DNA from: Bryobacterales bacterium KBS 96
GTDB lineage: Bacteria; Acidobacteriota; Terriglobia; Bryobacterales; Bryobacteraceae
Length of the DNA: 64,000 nt
NCBI GenBank assembly: GCA_000381625.1
Contig: KB906767.1
Location: forward strand, 3,987,304-4,051,303
Direction of reading: 5' to 3'
The translations under genes and the position numbers were made by a program. The notes under the pieces were generated by a model, which saw nothing but the letters and a program-made list of their open reading frames with translations, was not told the origin of the DNA and did no database searches. Shown one piece after another: positions 16,310 through 24,182 of the stretch. Each line of letters begins with the position of its first letter. Position 1 is the stretch's first letter.

Positions 16310-17413
16310 ATGTTGAATCGTCGCGAGTGGTTATTAAATTCGGCGGCCCTTGCGGCTGCATCTCCCGCGCTTCCTCAATCCGGTGGCGGAGCGGGAGGCA
16401 AGCGCGTCGTCATCTCCAGCGCGAATGGCCTCGCATCCTGCAGGAAAGCGATGGAGATGCTGCAGCAAGGCGCGGATACGCTCGATGCCGTCATCGCCGG
16501 CGTCAACATCGTTGAGCTCGATCCAAACGATACTTCTGTCGGCTATGGCGGCCTTCCGAACGAAGATGGTGTTCCGGAGTTGGATTCGTGCGTTACGCAC
16601 GGCCCCACGCGCCGGTGTGGCGCCGTTGGCGCCATTCGCGGCATCAAAACGCCATCGAAGATCGCGAAGCTCGTGATGGATCACACGACGCACGTCATGA
16701 TTGTCGGCGAAGGAGCCACCCGCTTTGCGAAAGCGTATGGCTACAAAGAAGAAGATCTGTTGACTGAGAAATCGCGTTTGGCGTGGCTTGTCTGGAAGCA
16801 ATCTCTGCGCAGCCCGAGCGCCTTCAATAACTGGATCTCCATGGACCAAAACCTCACCGCGGAAAACGTTCCCCTGAAGCGGCTGAAGGAGGCATTTCCA
16901 GATGTCGATGAAAACACGCTCGCCTGGGCATGGGATAAGGCTATCCACCCGACCTACGGGACGATTAACTGCCTCTCGTTAAACGAGAAAGGCGAAATGT
17001 CGGGCGTCACCACAACCAGCGGGCTTGCCTGGAAGATTCCAGGCCGGGTAGGCGACTCCCCGATCATCGGAGCGGGACTTTTCCTCGATCAGGATGTCGG
17101 CGGCGCCGGTTCAACGGGGGTTGGCGAAGAAAACATCAGGATCGCCGGCGGCCATACCGTTGTCGAGAACATGCGTCACGGCATGCATCCGAAGGACGCC
17201 GTCATGGATGCGCTGAAGCGCGTCTCACGGAACTACAACGACGACAAATCGAAACTTGCGAAGTTGGACATCCAGTTCTACGCGCTCAGGAAAGATGGCG
17301 AGCATGCGGCCGGCTCGCTCTGGAGCGGCGCCAAAACCCCAGTCCAGTACTCCGTGAATGACGGCGGCGATAGCCGGCACGAGCCATGCGTATTTCTGTA
17401 TCGGAGAGGTTGA
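16310..17413 (+). CDS. Isoaspartyl peptidase/L-asparaginase (N4-GlcNAc-asparaginase family), Tat-type signal
   Basis: Ntn hydrolase of the type 2 asparaginase/aspartylglucosaminidase family, which self-cleaves before a catalytic Thr and hydrolyses asparagine side-chain amides or N-glycan links. The N-terminus MLNRREWLLNSAALAAASPA has a twin-arginine-like NRREWL followed by a hydrophobic helix, so export by Tat is likely. MLQQGADTLDAVIAGVNIVE and SVGYGGLPNEDGVPELDS are family blocks. The nucleophile Thr is in HPTYGTINCLSLNEKGE near residue 222, and TGVGEENIR and GDSPIIGAGLFLDQD follow as expected. 367 residues is normal. Substrate choice between GlcNAc-Asn and isoaspartyl peptides is open. Confidence 0.88.
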   Translation: MLNRREWLLNSAALAAASPALPQSGGGAGGKRVVISSANGLASCRKAMEMLQQGADTLDAVIAGVNIVELDPNDTSVGYGGLPNEDGVPELDSCVTHGPTRRCGAVGAIRGIKTPSKIAKLVMDHTTHVMIVGEGATRFAKAYGYKEEDLLTEKSRLAWLVWKQSLRSPSAFNNWISMDQNLTAENVPLKRLKEAFPDVDENTLAWAWDKAIHPTYGTINCLSLNEKGEMSGVTTTSGLAWKIPGRVGDSPIIGAGLFLDQDVGGAGSTGVGEENIRIAGGHTVVENMRHGMHPKDAVMDALKRVSRNYNDDKSKLAKLDIQFYALRKDGEHAAGSLWSGAKTPVQYSVNDGGDSRHEPCVFLYRRG

Positions 17414-17434
17414 GTGATCTGGAACTGAAGCCAA

Positions 17435-18217
17435 CTATAGCTTCAGCAGCGATCGCAGGCGCTTCGTCTGGATGCGGCTCACCGGGATTTCGGTCTGCTT
17501 CTTATCATCCATCTTGAGCTGGAAGCTTGACTTGAACCACGGCACCACTTCGCGGATACGGTTGATGTTGACGAGGAACGAGCGGTGGACCCTCCAGAAC
17601 ACATTCGGATCGAGATTCGACTGCAGTTCCTCAATCGTCCGGTAGTTGGAATGTCCCTCTACCTGGGTGGTCACGACCGTGATCAGGCCATCATCAATCG
17701 TCGCGTAAATCACGTCGTTCGCGTCGACAATGAGGTTGCGGTTCGCGCTTCGCACCAGCAGCTTCGTCCGCTGTAGCGCCGGCTTGGCCTCGGGAGCGGA
17801 ATCGACGGGTTTATCGGCGCTCTGTTTTGCCTCGACAATCCTTTGGGCGCGTTCGATTGTGACGCCCAGCCGCTCCTTGTCGACGGGCTTCAGCAAGTAA
17901 TCCATCGCTTCCAGCCGGAATGCTTCCACAGCATACTGGTCGAACGCAGTAGCCAGAATAAAATGCGGCAACGTGACGCCCATTTCCCTGAGCTTGCGTA
18001 TTACGCCCAAGCCGTCCAGCCCCGGCATCTGCACGTCGAGAAACACGAGATCCGGCTCCAGAGTCTCGATCATGTCCACGGCCTCGAGGCCGTTCGAGGC
18101 ACAGTCCACCAATTCAATTTCGGGGAAATCCTTCAGCAGGTAGGACAACTCATCGCGGGCAAGTTGCTCGTCGTCGACTATCAGTGCGGAAATTGTCCCG
18201 GAAGCTTTCAGAGACAT
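17435..18217 (-). CDS. LytTR-family response regulator
   Basis: 260-residue DNA-binding response regulator. The receiver domain (about residues 8-125) has the acidic pair in LIVDDEQLA, phosphoacceptor Asp in LVFLDVQMPGLDG, and Lys in MDYLLKPVDKERL. A linker rich in Ala, Pro and Lys leads to a LytTR domain from about residue 155 (LLVRSANRNLIVDANDVIYA to FWRVHRSFLVNINRIREVVP), ending PVSRIQTKRLRSLLKL. ATG 18217 is preferred to an earlier in-frame start at 18250. No LytS-type kinase is beside it, so it is an orphan here. Divergent from the inositol-phosphate synthase. Confidence 0.9.
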   Translation of the reverse strand: MSLKASGTISALIVDDEQLARDELSYLLKDFPEIELVDCASNGLEAVDMIETLEPDLVFLDVQMPGLDGLGVIRKLREMGVTLPHFILATAFDQYAVEAFRLEAMDYLLKPVDKERLGVTIERAQRIVEAKQSADKPVDSAPEAKPALQRTKLLVRSANRNLIVDANDVIYATIDDGLITVVTTQVEGHSNYRTIEELQSNLDPNVFWRVHRSFLVNINRIREVVPWFKSSFQLKMDDKKQTEIPVSRIQTKRLRSLLKL

Positions 18218-18324
18218 CCTAGGTGTTAGTATAGCGAAGGATGCGCGCAACCTTGTCCTCTCAATGGTTTACATGCATCAACCCACATCTGATCACGCCC
18301 CCTCGATAAAGGAGTCTCTTCGCT

Positions 18325-19644
18325 TTGTCCACGCAGCCCAATGTGAAAATCGCCCCGGCCACCGGAAAGCTCGGCATCCTGGTCCCTGGAATGGGCGCCG
18401 TCACCAGCACTTTCATTGCCGGCGTCGAAGCCGTAAAACGCGGCTTAGGCCAGCCGGTCGGATCTCTGACACAACTCGGCACCGTGCGCCTCGGCAAGAG
18501 GACTGATAATCGCGTGCCCCGGATCAAAGAGTTCGTTCCGCTCGCGCCGCTGGAATGCCTGGCATTCGGCACTTGGGACATCTATGAGGACGATGCCTAC
18601 CAGGCGGCCTCAAGGGCGAAAGTACTGGATCGGCCTCTTCTCGAACAGCTCGAAGAACCGTTATCGGCCATCAAGCCGATGAAGGCCGTTTTCGACCACG
18701 AATACGTCCGCAACATCAACGGACCCAACGTGAAACAGGGCAAAACCAAGATGGAAATGGCCGAAGCCCTGATGCAGGACATTCGAGATTTTAAGCGAAA
18801 TAACGGTTGCAACCGTCTGGTCATGATTTGGTGCGGCTCGACGGAAGTGCATCACAAGCCCGCTGCCGTCCACCAATCGGTCGAAGCTTTCGAGAAGGGC
18901 CTTTGCGAGAACGACGCCGAAATATCTCCCAGCCAGATCTACGCCTACGCTGCCCTCAAATTACGTGTTCCTTTCGCGAACGGCGCGCCCAACCTGACCA
19001 CTGACACTCCCGCCCTGCTTGCGCTTGCCCGCGAAAACGAAGTGCCGATTTGCGGCAAGGACTTCAAGACCGGCCAGACGTTCATGAAAACTCTGCTGGC
19101 CCCCGGCTTCAAAGCCAGAATGCTGGGTCTGAACGGCTGGTTCTCGACAAACATTCTTGGCAACCGCGATGGCGAAGTGCTTGAAGACCCAGGCTCATTC
19201 AAATCCAAAGAAGAGACTAAGTTGTCGGTTCTTCAACAGATCCTGCAACCGGATCTCTATCCCATGTTGTATAGCGACCTCTATCACGCGGTCCGAATCA
19301 ACTACTATCCGCCACGCGGGGATGCCAAGGAGGGCTGGGATAACATCGACATCTTCGGATGGCTTGGCTATCCGATGCAGATCAAGATCGATTTCCTTTG
19401 CCGCGACTCTATTCTCGCAGCGCCACTGGTGCTCGATCTAGTACTATTTCTCGATCTCGCCCAGCGCGCGGGCATGAAAGGTATACAGGAATGGTTGTCG
19501 TTTTACTTCAAGGGTCCAATGACCGCTCCCGGATTGTATCCGGAACATGATATTTTCATCCAATTGATGAAGCTCAAAAATACGCTTCGTTGGATGCAAG
19601 GTGAAGAACTCATCACACATCTCGGCCTCGAATATTACGACTAA
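18325..19644 (+). CDS. ino1: Inositol-3-phosphate synthase
   Basis: Cyclises glucose 6-phosphate to inositol 3-phosphate with tightly bound NAD, the committed step to inositol and inositol lipids. 439 residues. The nucleotide motif is LGILVPGMGAVTSTFIAGVE near residue 16; VRNINGPNVKQGKTKMEMAE, NRLVMIWCGSTEVHH, GAPNLTTDTPALLALA, GKDFKTGQTFMKTLLAPGFK, GWFSTNILGNRDGEVLEDP and YPMQIKIDFLCRDSILAAPL are all family blocks, with the catalytic Lys set in GKDFKTG and IKID. The start is TTG 18325, supported by AAAGGAG at 18308-18314. A sugar epimerase follows 34 bases after its stop, suggesting a two-gene unit. Confidence 0.95.
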   Translation: MSTQPNVKIAPATGKLGILVPGMGAVTSTFIAGVEAVKRGLGQPVGSLTQLGTVRLGKRTDNRVPRIKEFVPLAPLECLAFGTWDIYEDDAYQAASRAKVLDRPLLEQLEEPLSAIKPMKAVFDHEYVRNINGPNVKQGKTKMEMAEALMQDIRDFKRNNGCNRLVMIWCGSTEVHHKPAAVHQSVEAFEKGLCENDAEISPSQIYAYAALKLRVPFANGAPNLTTDTPALLALARENEVPICGKDFKTGQTFMKTLLAPGFKARMLGLNGWFSTNILGNRDGEVLEDPGSFKSKEETKLSVLQQILQPDLYPMLYSDLYHAVRINYYPPRGDAKEGWDNIDIFGWLGYPMQIKIDFLCRDSILAAPLVLDLVLFLDLAQRAGMKGIQEWLSFYFKGPMTAPGLYPEHDIFIQLMKLKNTLRWMQGEELITHLGLEYYD

Positions 19645-19669
19645 CAGCGGCAATTCTCACGCTGGCGGC

Positions 19670-19704
19670 GTACCCCCGATGAAGATTCTCATCATCGGGG
19701 GTAC
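19670..19704 (+). promoter_or_regulatory. 13-bp hairpin enclosing the start codon of the epimerase gene
   Basis: GTACCCCCGATGA (19670-19682) and TCATCGGGGGTAC (19692-19704) are perfect reverse complements around a 9-base loop. The ATG at 19679-19681 is inside the left arm, so the folded mRNA would hide it. The right arm codes for the Rossmann IIGGT motif. No clear ribosome site is upstream. A translational control element is the simplest reading. Confidence 0.55.
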
Positions 19705-20695
19705 TGCGTTTATTGGGAAACTACTGGTAACGGAGCTTGCCAGGTCAGGCCATGAGGTTTCGATCCTGCATCGCAAATCCCGGCACTCCTTCAGCAAGAA
19801 AGTCAGGAATCTCGTGGCCAACCGCAACGAGATTGAGACCGTACGGAAGGCTGTCGGCAAAACGCGTTTCGATGCCATTTTTGACATTGCATACGACTGG
19901 GAGCACGGAACGACGGCCTCCCAGGTCGAAGCCACCGCGCTATTGTTTGACGGCCACGTGTCGCGGTACATTTTCATGTCGAGCGTGGCGGCGTATGGCG
20001 ACGGGCTGAACCATCATGAGGGCGATGCGCTGGCCCCCGACGATCATCCCGATGCCTATGTTCGGAACAAAGCGATGAGCGAGCGCTCCCTGTTTCGCCT
20101 GCACCAACGCACCGGCTTTCCCATCGTTACGCTCCGGCCGCCTTACGTGTACGGCCCGGGCAATCCCTTCTATCGCGAAGCTTTTTTCTGGGACAGATTC
20201 CGTGCCGGCCGCAAGATCATCTTGCCCAGTGATGGTCACCGTCTGATGCAGTTTGTCTACGTTTCCGACCTGGTTAAGCTGGCGATTCGGGTGCTCGAGT
20301 CGCGCAACGCCATCGGGCACGCATTCAATGCAGCCAATGCCCGCGCGCTTACGCAGCATGAAGTTGTTTTGGAATTTGCCCGGGCCGCGGCCGCAAAGGA
20401 ACCGGAATTGGTTTCCATTCCCCGAGATCGCATCTTGCAAGCGGGGGGCAGCCCGTTCGGTCCGAAGCTATACTTTGGCTACTATTTCGACCTTCCCGCG
20501 ATCACGCAGGTGATTACCAAAGCGCAGCGGATGTTGGCGTATCACCCAACCGATTTTCCGATAGGACTGAAGGAAACCTATAAAGCCTATCTGAAGCATC
20601 GAAATTTTCCGAAACCCGATTTCGCCTTCGAAGACGAATTGATCGGCCGGTTCGGCAAAGATGCCGTGAAAATCCCGAAGACGGTGAACGGATAG
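19679..20695 (+). CDS. NAD-dependent epimerase/dehydratase (extended SDR)
   Basis: 338-residue extended SDR acting on nucleotide sugars or related substrates. The cofactor motif MKILIIGGTAFIGKLLVTEL is at the N-terminus, the YIFMSSVAAYGDG strand near residue 100, and the catalytic Tyr-x3-Lys in DAYVRNKAMSERSL near residue 125. TLRPPYVYGPGNPFYREAFF and GHRLMQFVYVSDLVKLAI are typical of epimerases of the GDP/UDP-sugar and ribonucleoprotein CSP41 type. ATG 19679 starts directly at the Rossmann strand; it is inside a strong hairpin. Linked to inositol-phosphate synthase (34-base gap). Substrate unknown. Confidence 0.85.
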   Translation: MKILIIGGTAFIGKLLVTELARSGHEVSILHRKSRHSFSKKVRNLVANRNEIETVRKAVGKTRFDAIFDIAYDWEHGTTASQVEATALLFDGHVSRYIFMSSVAAYGDGLNHHEGDALAPDDHPDAYVRNKAMSERSLFRLHQRTGFPIVTLRPPYVYGPGNPFYREAFFWDRFRAGRKIILPSDGHRLMQFVYVSDLVKLAIRVLESRNAIGHAFNAANARALTQHEVVLEFARAAAAKEPELVSIPRDRILQAGGSPFGPKLYFGYYFDLPAITQVITKAQRMLAYHPTDFPIGLKETYKAYLKHRNFPKPDFAFEDELIGRFGKDAVKIPKTVNG

Positions 20696-20704
20696 GCCAG
20701 CCGG

Positions 20705-22345
20705 TCACCGGACTCCGCTCTGCTGGCGCGCCTTTAGAAATTCATCGCCGGGCTTCCAGGTTGGCAGCTTCGGTATGTTCGCGGCATCCATGCCAACGCG
20801 CAGCCCGAATTCCGCCATTTGCACCATGCTGCCGAAGTTCAAATCGTCCCGATATTCATCCGATGGTTGATGGTAGTGTTCGTTGTTGTATTGCTCAAAT
20901 GCCGTCGAGCCGAAATCTGCCGGTTTTCCGAGATATTCCGTACCGGCCGAGATTGAAAACGCTGGAACGCCCACTCGCGCCAGCGAGAAATGATCCGAAC
21001 GATAGTAATGACCTTGTTCCGGCTCCGAATCGGGCTTAATCTCGAGATGCATCGCTTGCGCGTCCCGCTGAATCATCGGCCAGAGCGTGGTCCGCTCCGC
21101 TCCCGTGACGCTCACATCCCGAGTTTTTCCGAACGGGAAGAAGGCGTCGAAGTTAATGTCCAAAGCGGTTTTTCCCGCCGGCGCGGTCGGGTGCTTGCCG
21201 TAATAATCGGAGCCCAGCAGCCCCGATTCCTCCGCGGTCACAAATAAAAACAGCGCGCTTCGCTTCGGCTTCTTCGGCAGCGCCGCCCACACCCGGGCGA
21301 TGTCGAGCACCATGCCGCATCCCGTGGCGTTGTCGACCGCTCCGTTATAAATGCGGTCTCCGTTGACCGGTACGCCGATCCCGAAGTGATCCCAATGCGC
21401 GGTGAAGATGACCGCCTGCGGAGCGAGCGATGGATCGGAGCCTTCCACGCGTCCAATCACGTTCCGGCTTTCGATTTGCCGCAGCTTCACCGGAATTCGC
21501 CCGGTAATGCGGCCTAGCAGCATGGGGCGGAACGATTTTTGATTCGCCAGCGTGAGCAATTGATCGACTGTTTTGCCAGTCGATGCGACAAGCTTAGCCC
21601 CGGCGCTCTGTGTCACCCATCCCGCGAATTTCAACGCTCGCTGTCCTGGATTGAGCGCCTCCTCCGAATGCTCGCCGCTGCCGGAGCTTCGTACGACTCC
21701 CCATCCATAACCGGCTGTGGGCGTTGTGTGAATGATGAGCGCCGCCACGGCTCCGCGGCGCGTCGCCTCTTCGAACTTGTAAGTCCACCGCCCGTAGTAC
21801 GTCAGGGCGCGGCCGCCGAAAAACGTCGGGTCGGTCGAAGGAGGTTCGTTCGTAAAAAACACGACGACTTTGCCCTTTACGTCCACGCCTTTGTAGTCGT
21901 CCCAGCCGTACTCTGGCGCGGCAATGCCGTGGCCGACGAACACTGCCTCCGCATTGAAATTGTCACGAGGAGTCTGGGCCTGCGGCGCGCCTACGAAATC
22001 CCGGTCATAACGCAGAACGGATCGGCCACGTTTACCGGCAATGGTCAGAGTCGCGGTGTGAAGCGTAGTAACTCCGACGAGCGGCACTCGCTGGAAATAT
22101 GACCCATGGTCGCCGCCCGGCTTCACGCCTTCCGCCTGTAGCTGCGAAGCAATATATTCCGTCGCCAGGCGCCCGCCGCGCGTTCCGACGCCCCGGCCTT
22201 CCAGATCGTCGCTCGACAGGTATTTCACGTGCGCCCGGATCTTCTCACCGGATATATGCAGCTCTTGGGCACGCATTAGAAACGGAGTGAATACGGCGAC
22301 GATAGCCGCCGTGGCGGTGAAGCGAACCAGCATGGCTTCCAGCAT
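20705..22345 (-). CDS. M28 family zinc metallopeptidase with PA-domain insert, secreted
   Basis: Exported aminopeptidase-like M28 protein, 546 residues from ATG 22345 (or 542 from ATG 22333, which has GGAAG close upstream). The signal peptide runs through TATAAIVAVFTPFLMRAQ. The N-terminal part has HVKYLSSDDLEGRGVGTRGG, then a protease-associated region (VFVGHGIAAPEYGWDDYKGV). The catalytic part shows zinc ligands in FTAHWDHFGIG, VDNATGCGMVLDIARVW, FVTAEESGLLGSDYYGKH, and NNEHYHQPSDEY. It would trim peptides outside the cell. The frame stays open upstream into the tRNA-Pro gene, which is not coding. The epimerase gene ends 10 bases away on the opposite strand. Confidence 0.9.
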   Translation of the reverse strand: MLEAMLVRFTATAAIVAVFTPFLMRAQELHISGEKIRAHVKYLSSDDLEGRGVGTRGGRLATEYIASQLQAEGVKPGGDHGSYFQRVPLVGVTTLHTATLTIAGKRGRSVLRYDRDFVGAPQAQTPRDNFNAEAVFVGHGIAAPEYGWDDYKGVDVKGKVVVFFTNEPPSTDPTFFGGRALTYYGRWTYKFEEATRRGAVAALIIHTTPTAGYGWGVVRSSGSGEHSEEALNPGQRALKFAGWVTQSAGAKLVASTGKTVDQLLTLANQKSFRPMLLGRITGRIPVKLRQIESRNVIGRVEGSDPSLAPQAVIFTAHWDHFGIGVPVNGDRIYNGAVDNATGCGMVLDIARVWAALPKKPKRSALFLFVTAEESGLLGSDYYGKHPTAPAGKTALDINFDAFFPFGKTRDVSVTGAERTTLWPMIQRDAQAMHLEIKPDSEPEQGHYYRSDHFSLARVGVPAFSISAGTEYLGKPADFGSTAFEQYNNEHYHQPSDEYRDDLNFGSMVQMAEFGLRVGMDAANIPKLPTWKPGDEFLKARQQSGVR

Positions 22346-22396
22346 AACGACTCGCCGGAGCGTTCGAAAGAAGTGCTGCGATAGACTAGTAAGATT

Positions 22397-22474
22397 CGGG
22401 CCGTGGCGCAGCCTGGCTAGCGCGCTTGCTTGGGGTGCAAGAGGTCCCGGGTTCAAATCCCGGCGGCCCGACCA
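22397..22474 (+). tRNA. tRNA-Pro (anticodon GGG)
   Basis: Cloverleaf read directly: acceptor CGGGCCG (22397-22403) pairs with CGGCCCG (22464-22470), D-arm GCGC-AGCCTGGCTA-GCGC, anticodon arm GCTTGCTTGGGGTGCAAG with loop TTGGGGT and anticodon GGG, T-arm CCGGG-TTCAAAT-CCCGG, and an encoded CCA at 22472-22474. The last 22 bases overlap, antisense, the 3' end of the gene that finishes at 22453. The gene decodes CCC (and CCU by wobble). Confidence 0.95.
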
Positions 22475-24144
22475 TAGCCATTAATCGCCTCGTACGTTCC
22501 GTCGCTATTATAAGTACGGATTCCAATTGCGTGGGGGCGCAAATCCGGCGATATTCTCTGTAGCGGGAGCTCTGAGTATTCGCTCGGCGACAACCGAGTC
22601 ACTTCGTTGAATACGATCGCGTGACCGCAGTCCTGCGAAGGACGAATCAGCTTGCCGTCACGATAGAACAACGCGCCCGCAACTCGCGCCCGGCAAGCGT
22701 CGGAACAGATGGGATTCGCTGGGTGATACCGCCACGGGTCTTCCAGCTTTTCGGAATAGAACAAAAACGTTTCGCGGCCTATTTCCTTCGTGCTCGTGAA
22801 GAAATACCACAGCCCGTCCAGAAACAGCGGCGTTGTCCGGCCTACGGCATTACCTTGCGCCAAACAACTGGCGAGTTCCCACCGGTGCGGAAACTGGATT
22901 GCCCGATAAAGCAAAACAGTATTGTTCGCCGCTGTGTCGGGTAATAGAAAGCAGTCGCCCCCATGCTCAAAAACGCACGGATAGGCAAGATGATACGGCT
23001 CGTCGAGCGCCACGCGGCGCTCACCGAGATGGCCGCTGTCGAGAATTTCGAAACATGTGATACGTCCCTTCGATGTCCCCTGTGGTGTCTCTTGGACGAA
23101 AAGCCAGTGCTTCCCTTCGCGTTCAATCGGAAATGGATCGGCGTACCTACTGCCTCGCGGCTTCTCCAATTCGACGAATCCGTCGATGAGAAACGGCCAA
23201 TTGGCCGCTTTGTCTTTGCGCCGGAGCGCGATGAACGACCGCTCGCATCGCCCGGCACGGCGCCTTATCCAAACACTCATGCCGTGCGCCGATCGCGGTG
23301 ATGGCGATGAAGGCGGCGGAGTGCCTGCACCAGACCGCGACTGTAAAGGAGCGGCCGTCTTCAACGGAGCGGACATCCTCGATAGAGTCGGCGGTTCTGC
23401 GGAACCTGCTTTCCCACAAAAACGATCCGGGCATTCCAACGTATCGAGCAAGCTGCGGATTAGCATCGGACCTGCCATCTCCGACAACCGGTCCTCAGTT
23501 TTGGCAAATGATAAGGACGGGTCGGTTGGGCCGGTGTGCCATGCCAGCAGTTCGCCGTCCTGGAACCGCTCAGTGTGCCTCTGCACTGCAATGACGCTGG
23601 CGTCCTCACGTGGTGGGTATGCGAGACGTTTTTCCGGACCGCCGAAATAGAAAGCCCACACGCCGAGTCGTGCCAATCCACTGCAATCGCCTTGAAGAGC
23701 GTGGCTGTCGAGCCAGAGCAGCACGTCCAAATCCCGTTTCCGAATGGCTTCGCGAGCTTCCTCTGTGAACGCCCGGCGCTCGGCGTCATATTCCACGTCG
23801 ATGAAGCAGCACGCGGGCCGGACCGACAGTCGAACAGCCTGAAAGGGAGTCGCCCTGCGCCCGCTTCGAAGGGATCGAAACCGAACATTGTCGCGAGTGT
23901 TTTCGACTGGCAGGCCGGCGGCCCGAAACACGACATCAATTTTGAGCGCGGGGTCCGCAATCAACAGGTTCAGCACTCGCGCGGCCCACTGCTCCGCCTC
24001 ATCCGCGCGCCGCATCAACAGCCCCAGGCTGAGCTGGCCTCGGACCGGACGATATCCGCGCCAGATATGCGCATCTACATCGGGAGGATAGGGAGATGGA
24101 AGCGGAAAGGTCATCGACGGGCGCACAAACGGCGTGCTGCGCAT
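22453..24144 (-). CDS. Protein with C-terminal GINT1-like five-bladed propeller; N-terminal half of unknown type
   Basis: 563 residues. The C-terminal part, from about residue 290, resembles the N-terminal propeller of GINT1-type glycosyltransferases and GH43/GH117-like folds: FVELEKPRGSRYADPFPIER, HWLFVQETPQGTSKGRITCF, AYPCVFEHGGDCFLLPDTAA, GRTTPLFLDGLWYFFTST and GKLIRPSQDCGHAIVFNEV. In relatives such a propeller follows a formyltransferase-like domain; here the first 240 residues are Arg-rich with no recognised motif, though DVLLWLDSHAL and GVWAFYFGG suggest an alpha/beta domain. A Pro/Ser linker separates the halves. Its last five residues (RAAGI) and stop are read from the antisense of tRNA-Pro. 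A likely role in surface polysaccharide handling is inference. ATG 24114 is an alternative start. Confidence 0.65.
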   Translation of the reverse strand: MRSTPFVRPSMTFPLPSPYPPDVDAHIWRGYRPVRGQLSLGLLMRRADEAEQWAARVLNLLIADPALKIDVVFRAAGLPVENTRDNVRFRSLRSGRRATPFQAVRLSVRPACCFIDVEYDAERRAFTEEAREAIRKRDLDVLLWLDSHALQGDCSGLARLGVWAFYFGGPEKRLAYPPREDASVIAVQRHTERFQDGELLAWHTGPTDPSLSFAKTEDRLSEMAGPMLIRSLLDTLECPDRFCGKAGSAEPPTLSRMSAPLKTAAPLQSRSGAGTPPPSSPSPRSAHGMSVWIRRRAGRCERSFIALRRKDKAANWPFLIDGFVELEKPRGSRYADPFPIEREGKHWLFVQETPQGTSKGRITCFEILDSGHLGERRVALDEPYHLAYPCVFEHGGDCFLLPDTAANNTVLLYRAIQFPHRWELASCLAQGNAVGRTTPLFLDGLWYFFTSTKEIGRETFLFYSEKLEDPWRYHPANPICSDACRARVAGALFYRDGKLIRPSQDCGHAIVFNEVTRLSPSEYSELPLQRISPDLRPHAIGIRTYNSDGTYEAINGYGRAAGI

Positions 24145-24182
24145 TCAGTATCGCAAAGCGTCAAAGGCTAGTCTGGTATTGG

